Shown piece by piece: positions 58,228-64,000 of a stretch of 64,000 nucleotides of DNA. The position numbers and the translations under genes are program-made. The notes under the pieces are model-generated. The model saw only the letters and a list, made by a program, of their open reading frames with translations, was not told the origin of the DNA and ran no database searches. This DNA comes from Leptospira_A soteropolitanensis (GTDB lineage Bacteria > Spirochaetota > Leptospiria > Leptospirales > Leptospiraceae). Numbering within the stretch: the stretch's first letter is position 1; the number at the start of each line of letters is the position of its first letter. The DNA lies in NCBI RefSeq assembly GCF_026151335.1, contig NZ_JAMQPP010000005.1; one strand, 5' to 3'.

Positions 58228-59466
58228 ATGTTCATAACGGAATCAACGGAAGGAAACCAGTTTTGGAACGAGACATACTTTGTCCCGCATTTCCAACCCA
58301 TCGTCAATGCCATCAATCGCTCCATTTCTGCCTATGAAGTGCTCGGACGTCAGTTCAACCCTGAGGAAAACACCTACCATTCTTTAGGGGGATTGTTCCA
58401 TAACCGGGACCAGGATCCGGTCCCCGTCTATAACATTGACCGAATCCTTAGGGAAAAGGCAGTTCAGACCCTAAAAGAAAGTAATCTTCGCACCAAGCTC
58501 TTTTTTAATATGATGCCGAACTTTCTTTCCCGTGTGCATCATACTGATTTATTTGCAGAAAATTTCCATATCATCCAACTGATCGAAAAATATGGAATTG
58601 ATCGAAACCAAGTAGTGATCGAAATCACAGAGGACGAATTTGATGGGTCGATTGACCGCCTAATCCAAATTGTCCAAATCTTTAGAGATTACGGATTAAA
58701 AATAGCCATCGATGATTTAGGGACTGGATTTTCCAATTTAGAAAGAATCGGATACCTACACCCAGATATTATGAAAGTTGATATTCGCATTATGAGGGAA
58801 AGTTTGAATAAAAATTCGTTCAAACAAGTTCTCGGTGCGATTTCCGAAATGTCTCAGAAGCTCGGAAGCCAACTTCTCTTTGAAGGGATAGAAACAGAAG
58901 AAGAGGTGAACCTTGCGCTTTCGATGGGAGCAAACCTTTTGCAAGGGTTTTATTTCTCTACACCGAATCCCCATTTTCTCAATCGAAATACTTTCTCAGA
59001 CAAAATGAAAACGGTTTTGGAAAATTTTTCGAGCGTTCGTTCCAAGGAACTGCGAGAAAAGGGACTGAGAGAACAAAGGATCATTGACCAACTGCAAGAT
59101 CTTTTCTATGAGCTTTCAGACACAAAGGAAGACGACTTTCCTTACCGGTTTGGCCAAATCCTTGGTTCCTTACCACGAGAGATTTTAAAAGTTTTTGTTT
59201 GTGACGCGGAAGGGTACCAAATCACTCCCACCTACGACTTGGACCGAATGAACGGGGGTTATTTAGAAAGATCCAGACAAATTGGAAACAATTACGCCTG
59301 GAAACCATACTTTTTAAAGCACAAGGAAGAGTCCGAACGGTTTCGTAAAAAATGGGGTGTTACCTATCCACTTTACGACATCACCAACCAAAACCAATAT
59401 GTGATTTTTACTTTTTCCCTCATGGATGGTAAGATCCTTATCGCCCAGGTAGGTTGGTCGGAATAG
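58228..59466 (+). CDS. EAL-domain cyclic di-GMP phosphodiesterase
   Basis: A 412-residue cytoplasmic protein. The N-terminal EAL domain (about 15-270) keeps the catalytic set: E37 in YEVLGR (EVL instead of EAL), FFNMMPNF, IEITEDE, DDLGTGFSN, MKVDIRIM, FEGIETEEE and LLQGFYFS. It should hydrolyse c-di-GMP. The C-terminal 140 residues (RSKELREKGLREQRIIDQLQ onward) resemble a sensory globular domain linked by a coiled coil; I cannot name it. AAGGGAACC precedes the ATG. Confidence 0.85.
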   Translation: MFITESTEGNQFWNETYFVPHFQPIVNAINRSISAYEVLGRQFNPEENTYHSLGGLFHNRDQDPVPVYNIDRILREKAVQTLKESNLRTKLFFNMMPNFLSRVHHTDLFAENFHIIQLIEKYGIDRNQVVIEITEDEFDGSIDRLIQIVQIFRDYGLKIAIDDLGTGFSNLERIGYLHPDIMKVDIRIMRESLNKNSFKQVLGAISEMSQKLGSQLLFEGIETEEEVNLALSMGANLLQGFYFSTPNPHFLNRNTFSDKMKTVLENFSSVRSKELREKGLREQRIIDQLQDLFYELSDTKEDDFPYRFGQILGSLPREILKVFVCDAEGYQITPTYDLDRMNGGYLERSRQIGNNYAWKPYFLKHKEESERFRKKWGVTYPLYDITNQNQYVIFTFSLMDGKILIAQVGWSE

Positions 59467-59521
59467 AATCTTGTTTTTTTTGAGTGGTGCTTTTTCCTGG
59501 TAGAAGGGATTCGTCTAAAAT

Positions 59522-59536
59522 ATAGAATCATTCTAA
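59522..59536. promoter_or_regulatory. Fur/PerR-like 7-1-7 inverted repeat upstream of the suf operon
   Basis: ATAGAAT-C-ATTCTAA contains the perfect palindrome TAGAAT-C-ATTCTA and differs at three positions from the PerR consensus TTATAATnATTATAA. It sits 25 bases before the sufC start in an AT-rich promoter region, so a Fur-family repressor binding here would cover the promoter. Confidence 0.5.
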
Positions 59537-59560
59537 ATATATACAAAACAGGATACCACC

Positions 59561-60313
59561 TTGTCCGCTATTCTCGAAATAAAATCTCTACATGCCACTG
59601 TAGGGGACAAAACGATCCTCCGAGGAGTCAACCTCACCATCGGACCCGGTGAGGTTCATGCCATTATGGGACCCAATGGTTCAGGAAAGAGTACTCTATC
59701 CAACGTCATTCTAGGTCATCCCAAGTATACGGTCACTTCAGGGGATATTCTCTTTAAGGGAGAATCCATATTAAATAAAACGACTGATGAAAGGGCAAGG
59801 CTTGGACTTTTTTTATCTTTCCAATATCCTACTGCCCTTCCTGGTGTGACCATTGGCAATTTTTTAAAATCTATCCTCAAGGCTCACCGAGGGAAAGAAG
59901 TTCCTGTTAAGGAATTTAAACAAGAATTAAAACAATCAATGGATCTTTTAGAAGTTCCTCAGTCGTTTATCGGTCGTTATGTGAATGATGGATTTTCTGG
60001 TGGTGAAAAAAAACGTGCAGAAATTTTACAAATGAGTTTGTTAAAACCTATTTTATCCATTTTGGATGAAACAGATTCTGGACTGGATATCGACGCCCTT
60101 CGCATTGTTTCGGAAGGAATTAATGCCAATAGAAATCCTGATCGTTCCATTCTTCTCATCACCCATTACCAAAGGATGTTAAACTATATTGTTCCTGATT
60201 TTGTCCATGTATTTGCAGATGGAAGAATTTTGGAGACTGGAGGAAAGGATCTTTCCTTAAAATTAGAAGAGGTTGGTTATGATTGGATTTTGGAGAGAGA
60301 AGGGGTCAAATGA
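59561..60313 (+). CDS. sufC: Fe-S assembly ATPase SufC
   Basis: A 250-residue ABC-type ATPase: GPNGSGKS at 37-44, FLSFQYPTALPG near 89-100 (the Q-loop region characteristic of SufC), NDGFSGGEKKRAEIL near 142-156 and LSILDETDSGLD near 165-176. It drives the SufB-SufD scaffold. The start is TTG at 59561 with a GGA 9 bases upstream. The stop overlaps the sufD ATG (ATGA). Confidence 0.96.
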   Translation: MSAILEIKSLHATVGDKTILRGVNLTIGPGEVHAIMGPNGSGKSTLSNVILGHPKYTVTSGDILFKGESILNKTTDERARLGLFLSFQYPTALPGVTIGNFLKSILKAHRGKEVPVKEFKQELKQSMDLLEVPQSFIGRYVNDGFSGGEKKRAEILQMSLLKPILSILDETDSGLDIDALRIVSEGINANRNPDRSILLITHYQRMLNYIVPDFVHVFADGRILETGGKDLSLKLEEVGYDWILEREGVK

Positions 60314-61473
60314 ATTCCTCACTCGAAAAAAACCGATTGGTTCTTTCAAAAGAAAAACATATTAGTTTCAAAAATTCTCTTTTGGAGATATGGAATCAGT
60401 TAGAGATTCCAAAAGATTCTGAAGAGTCTTGGAGAAAATTTCCTATTGGTTCGGTGGATTGGAAAGAATTACAATTCGATCCGAAAGAAATTTCTACAAC
60501 CAACACCAGTGCTGCAAAAGAAAATAAAGATTCTACTTTAGATGAAGAAACCATTGAATCCATACTTGCCGATATTCTAAAATATACGCCAAAGGAATAT
60601 TTTGCCTTCCTTAGTTTGGTTACAGCCCCTAAATACGAGATCTTTCTTTTAGAAGAGGGTGAATCCTTTTTTTCGTTCGCAGAAGAAGGTGATAAACCAA
60701 ACCATACAGTTAGAATTTTTTATCTACAAAAAGGTAGAACTAATAAAACGCAGATCCAATTACAAAATATCCATGATTCAGAGAACTTACATATGTGTTC
60801 TGCCTTGGATTTTTTTATCTCCGAAGATTCATCTTACTTAGAAATTTTAGATATGGAAACTAGCGATTTAGATTTATATCGATTTCGCAATATTTGTATT
60901 CTTTCCCATTCTGATTCTCACACTAAATACCATTATTATCCCATTGGTGGTTTTCGTTCGAAATTATTTTTGGACGCTCATTTACTGGGAAAAGGAGCTG
61001 AGGTGACTGTGGACGGTGTTTCTGCTCTAGGAGGCAGAAATTTGAAAGATTTAGATATGGAAATGTTTCATCATGCTGATTTTACCACAAGTAAAATCAG
61101 CTATAAAGCCATTGTTACTGATAAGTCACATCATATTTTTACTGGAAATCTGATTATTCCACCAAACTTAAAGAAGGTGACAGCTCATCAAGAATCTTTT
61201 AATCTTTCTTTAAACAAAAAAGCTAGAGCAGAAGCCAATCCAAAATTAGAAGTATTAGCGGAAGATGTATCTTGTACACACGGAGCTACTGTGGGAGATA
61301 TTGATGAAGAACAATATTTTTATCTTTTGTCACGAGGCCTAACACCAGAAGAATCAAAGTCGTTACTTGTAACGGCATTTTATGGTGAGACAATCCATTC
61401 CATTGGTTTTTCAGAAGAAATAAAATTGTCTTTGGAATCAAGGATAAGAGAGATCCTAGTGGGAGCTAAATAA
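60310..61473 (+). CDS. sufD: Fe-S assembly scaffold protein SufD
   Basis: About 387 residues of the SufB/SufD beta-helix family. The C-terminal LAEDVSCTHGATVGDIDEEQ and FYLLSRGLTPEESKSLLV segments are diagnostic. Its short length and N-terminal region fit SufD better than SufB (about 470). ATG 60310 has AGAAGGGG upstream and overlaps sufC as ATGA; a TTG at 60283 is also in frame. It works with SufC and SufB on cluster assembly. Confidence 0.88.
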   Translation: MNSSLEKNRLVLSKEKHISFKNSLLEIWNQLEIPKDSEESWRKFPIGSVDWKELQFDPKEISTTNTSAAKENKDSTLDEETIESILADILKYTPKEYFAFLSLVTAPKYEIFLLEEGESFFSFAEEGDKPNHTVRIFYLQKGRTNKTQIQLQNIHDSENLHMCSALDFFISEDSSYLEILDMETSDLDLYRFRNICILSHSDSHTKYHYYPIGGFRSKLFLDAHLLGKGAEVTVDGVSALGGRNLKDLDMEMFHHADFTTSKISYKAIVTDKSHHIFTGNLIIPPNLKKVTAHQESFNLSLNKKARAEANPKLEVLAEDVSCTHGATVGDIDEEQYFYLLSRGLTPEESKSLLVTAFYGETIHSIGFSEEIKLSLESRIREILVGAK

Positions 61474-61787
61474 TGGCCTTTAAAAAGTTAATTCCTCTTT
61501 CAGAAGTTGGAGAAGGTAAAATGGCAGTGGTAAAAACCCGCCATTTTAACGTGGTTGTGACTAAGGTGGAAGGCGAATATTTTGCTTTTGAAGATTCTTG
61601 CACTCATGATGGGGAAGAAATTTCTTGTGGAAAATTGGAAGGTTGTGTCATTACCTGCCCAAGGCATTTTGCTAAGTTCGATGTTCGAACGGGAAAGGTT
61701 TTAGCACTTCCTGCCACTGAACCGCTTGTGATTTTCCCAGTGCGTGTGGTTGGTGAGGATTTGGAAGTGGATTTGGAGGCGGTATGA
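61473..61787 (+). CDS. Rieske-type [2Fe-2S] ferredoxin
   Basis: A 104-residue small Rieske protein with SCTHDGEEI near 42-50 (first C-x-H) and ITCPRHFAKFD near 60-70 (second C-x2-H). It resembles the soluble Rieske ferredoxins of dioxygenases and nitrite reductases. One base shared with the sufD stop and four bases with sufS place it inside the suf operon, so it may donate electrons for cluster or persulfide chemistry. No oxygenase is nearby. Confidence 0.9.
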   Translation: MAFKKLIPLSEVGEGKMAVVKTRHFNVVVTKVEGEYFAFEDSCTHDGEEISCGKLEGCVITCPRHFAKFDVRTGKVLALPATEPLVIFPVRVVGEDLEVDLEAV

Positions 61788-63034
61788 GTTTAGATCCTTA
61801 CCAAATTCGAAAAGACTTTCCTATACTCTCCCGTATTTTGCCAAACGGAAAACCGCTAGTTTATTTAGATAATGGCGCTTCTTCGCAAAAACCGAAGTCG
61901 GTAATTGATGCCACTAACGAGTATTATTCGAATGATAACGCCAATATCCACAGAGGTGTTTATTATCTTTCTCAACATGCAACGGAACTATTTGAACGCG
62001 CTAGGATTAAAACCTCTCACTTTTTCCAAGCGCAATGTGCAAAAGCCATTATTTTCACTAGGGGAACAACAGATGCTATTAACTTAGTCGCACAAGCCTG
62101 GGGAAGGACCAATATCAGTGAAGGGGATGAAATTGTTTTATCCGTTCAAGAACACCATTCCAATTTAGTCCCTTGGCAAATGTTGGCCTTAGAGAAAAAA
62201 GCTTTTTTGAAATTTATTCCCATCAAAGAAGATACTACTTATGACTTATCCAATTTAAATCAAATCATTACAAAACGTACAAAAATAGTAGCGATTAGTC
62301 AAATGTCTAACGTTACCGGGACAATTCATGACCTGACTGCCATTATAGAGAGAGTGCGTCAAGTCGGTGCAAAAATTTTAGTAGATGGGGCGCAAGCGGC
62401 TTGCCATATGCCCATTCACTTAGTGGATATGGATGTTGATTTTTATGCGTTCTCTGGCCATAAGATGCTTGGGCCTACGGGAGTCGGTGTGCTTTTTGGA
62501 AAAGAAGAAATTTTAGAAGCCATGCCACCTTGGTTAGGCGGTGGTGATATGATCGAATCAGTTGACCTAGAAAGTTCGACATATGCAGCTCTACCCGCCA
62601 AATTAGAAGCAGGAACACCAAATATCGCAGGTGTGATTGGTTTTAGTCATGCTTTGGATTATTTACAAAAAGTCGGAATGAAGAATGTGAAAGAGCATGA
62701 ACGGATGTTAACCGAATATGCATTAGAGCGACTGAACCGCATTGGAGGTTTACAAATTTATGGAACTGAAGATTTGGACAAACGTGGTGGCGTTGTTTCT
62801 TTCTCTATGGAAGGAATCCATCCTCATGATGTAGGATCAATTTTAGATGAAGAAGGTGTTGCCATTCGTGTTGGCCACCACTGCTGCCAACCTTTGATGA
62901 AGCAGTTAGCCATTCCGGGAACTTGTCGTGCCTCTTTTTACCTTTATAATACAAAGGAAGATATTGATGCATTAGTCTATGCAATTGACAAGGTAAAATC
63001 AATATTTGGTCGTGTCGCAAGAAAGTCATTTTAA
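61784..63034 (+). CDS. sufS: Cysteine desulfurase SufS
   Basis: A 416-residue PLP enzyme of the SufS type. Lys227 in AFSGHKMLGPTG binds PLP, LDNGASSQKP and HRGVYYLS are N-terminal landmarks, and Cys367 in RVGHHCCQPLM is the catalytic cysteine. It frees sulfur from cysteine as a persulfide and passes it to SufU. Overlaps its neighbours on both sides. Confidence 0.95.
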   Translation: MSLDPYQIRKDFPILSRILPNGKPLVYLDNGASSQKPKSVIDATNEYYSNDNANIHRGVYYLSQHATELFERARIKTSHFFQAQCAKAIIFTRGTTDAINLVAQAWGRTNISEGDEIVLSVQEHHSNLVPWQMLALEKKAFLKFIPIKEDTTYDLSNLNQIITKRTKIVAISQMSNVTGTIHDLTAIIERVRQVGAKILVDGAQAACHMPIHLVDMDVDFYAFSGHKMLGPTGVGVLFGKEEILEAMPPWLGGGDMIESVDLESSTYAALPAKLEAGTPNIAGVIGFSHALDYLQKVGMKNVKEHERMLTEYALERLNRIGGLQIYGTEDLDKRGGVVSFSMEGIHPHDVGSILDEEGVAIRVGHHCCQPLMKQLAIPGTCRASFYLYNTKEDIDALVYAIDKVKSIFGRVARKSF

Positions 63035-63434
63035 GGATTTCCTTCGTTGGAAAGACTTCGGGGTTTGGGAAAAACCGACTACTCTTCATCAAATGGTGAA
63101 GGGGCTTAATCCTCTTTGCGGTGATGAAATCATTATCTATTACTGTATTACTGAAGATAACGCGATCGAAATTTTGGGTTTAGGTGGAGAATCATGTTCC
63201 ATCTGCAGAGCGGCATCCGGATTACTTTTCAAGAATAAAACAAAAATTCAAAAGGACCATTTCCTTTCTTATCTAACGGAGCGGAAAAATTTTTTGGATG
63301 GAGAGGATTCTTTGTTGTTTCAAGATCCAGAAGAGATATCCTTTTATAACATCCTACGTTCTCATCCTGGTCGATACCGTTGTGGGCTTTTGCCCTGGCA
63401 AACATTAGCAAAATTGAGTGAGGAAAAGAAATGA
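63012..63434 (+). CDS. sufU: SufU-like sulfur transfer/scaffold protein
   Basis: About 140 residues with the IscU/SufU cysteines: GLNPLCGDE near 33-41, GGESCSICRAAS in the second site, and HPGRYRCGLLPW near the end. SufU proteins bind zinc and accept sulfur from SufS. An extra cysteine lies in the second motif. Start GTG 63012 or TTG 63006, both inside sufS; the choice is uncertain. Confidence 0.85.
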   Translation: MSQESHFKDFLRWKDFGVWEKPTTLHQMVKGLNPLCGDEIIIYYCITEDNAIEILGLGGESCSICRAASGLLFKNKTKIQKDHFLSYLTERKNFLDGEDSLLFQDPEEISFYNILRSHPGRYRCGLLPWQTLAKLSEEKK

Positions 63435-63754
63435 TTCGAGATCCAGAAACAGAAAAAGAATGGGAAGTATACCATAGTGTGCGTATGGTAGAAGATCCAG
63501 AAATCGGAATTTCTCTCATCGAGCTTGGTTTGATTTATGATATCAAAGTGGAAGGGGAAAAGGCGGATATCACAATGACATATACCTCCCTTGCTTGCCC
63601 GGCCGGTCCCCAAATGAAACAAGATATTGAAAATCACGCCCTTCGTGTGGATGGGATTAATGAAGTCGTTGTAAATGTGGTTTGGAATCCAAAATGGGAG
63701 CCTCGTGTTATGGCAAGTGAAGAGGCTAAAATGCAAATGGGGATTTTCGATTGA
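63431..63754 (+). CDS. sufT: SufT-like MIP18/DUF59 protein
   Basis: A 107-residue MIP18 (DUF59) protein: SLIELGLIYDIKVEGEK near 35-51, MTYTSLACPAGPQMKQDIE near 57-75 with the conserved cysteine, and VVNVVWNPKWEP near 86-97. SufT helps deliver clusters to target enzymes. ATGA overlap with sufU; the stop overlaps the next gene's TTG start. Confidence 0.9.
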   Translation: MIRDPETEKEWEVYHSVRMVEDPEIGISLIELGLIYDIKVEGEKADITMTYTSLACPAGPQMKQDIENHALRVDGINEVVVNVVWNPKWEPRVMASEEAKMQMGIFD

Positions 63755-64000
63755 GTTTCCAATTCAGACATTGTTATTGGTTTGCTTTTTTATTTATATT
63801 TAACGGCTGTGAGTCGATTCCTTTTTTTCAGGATTCTTTTTCACAAAAACCAATACAAAGTGTTTCTCTCCCGCAAATCGAAGGTGCCACCGAAAAAAAA
63901 AGTCGGTACGAATTTATTGCTAAGGAAATCATTATATCATCTGACCATCCACTTGCTTCTCAAGCAGGAATGGAAGTGTGGAAACAGGGTGGAAACGTTG
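63751..64000 (+). CDS. ggt: Gamma-glutamyltransferase lipoprotein, 5' part (cut by window end)
   Basis: 83 residues are visible from a TTG start at 63751, which overlaps the sufT stop as TTGA. A lipoprotein signal MSFQFRHCYWFAFLFIFNGC ends in a spirochaete-type lipobox with Cys20, and KEIIISSDHPLASQAGMEVW near 59-78 followed by KQGGNV is the conserved start of mature gamma-glutamyltransferase. The enzyme breaks the gamma-glutamyl bond of glutathione. It is probably anchored in the periplasm or outer membrane. The catalytic threonine lies beyond the window. Confidence 0.82.
   Translation, partial: MSFQFRHCYWFAFLFIFNGCESIPFFQDSFSQKPIQSVSLPQIEGATEKKSRYEFIAKEIIISSDHPLASQAGMEVWKQGGNV

Overview
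The window is a compact stretch of about 40 percent GC bacterial chromosome that I read as genus Leptospira (Spirochaetes). The basis is spirochaete-like ribosomal and polymerase proteins, an Asn in place of Ser at the classic rifampicin position of RpoB, a spirochaete-type lipobox and a heptose epimerase expected of an LPS producer. I suspect a non-pathogenic lineage but cannot prove it. I see no mobile element, CRISPR array, rRNA or origin, and no gene-free stretch longer than 300 bases.

Layout. 0-5.1 kb: a surface-glycan island of two polyprenyl-phosphate glycosyltransferases (GtrB type), each paired with a multi-pass membrane glycosyltransferase. 5.1-11.5 kb: mixed metabolic and regulatory genes (App1-like phosphatase, UbiD-family decarboxylase, HldD, ArsR regulator, FabG-like SDR, a stand-alone histidine-kinase-like ATPase). 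11.7-41.7 kb: tRNA-Thr, tRNA-Trp and then one unbroken gene-expression supercluster: secE-nusG-rplKAJL-rpoBC-rpsLG-(EF-G-like)-tuf-S10-spc-alpha through rplQ. It holds nearly all the clustered ribosomal protein genes, RNA polymerase alpha, beta and beta', SecY, SecE, Adk and IF-1. A hairpin with a T tract lies between rplL and rpoB, and clear terminators follow rpsG and rplQ.

41.8-51.9 kb: PAS histidine kinase, an acyltransferase / glycerol-3-phosphate dehydrogenase fusion, hisZ-purA, tRNA-Lys and tRNA-Glu, a DUF2400/TIGR02757 protein, HMG-CoA lyase, a lone ABC ATPase and a TPR protein. 51.9-56.8 kb: a tightly overlapping chain ccmA-ccmB-ccmC, response regulator/PP2C phosphatase, purC-purS-purQ. 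56.8-59.5 kb: glgC and an EAL-domain protein. 59.5-63.8 kb: an Fe-S assembly operon sufC-sufD-Rieske-sufS-sufU-sufT behind a Fur/PerR-like palindrome, running directly into a gamma-glutamyltransferase lipoprotein cut by the window edge.

Most notable points: infA can only start at CTG, because an in-frame stop lies two codons upstream; a divergent EF-G-like GTPase occupies the fusA slot of the str operon; an acyltransferase is fused to a GpsA-like dehydrogenase; the histidine kinase has a large insertion in its dimerisation domain; the suf operon has a candidate metal/peroxide operator and no sufB. Most of the window is well-understood housekeeping DNA, and I did not find a clear undescribed multi-gene system.
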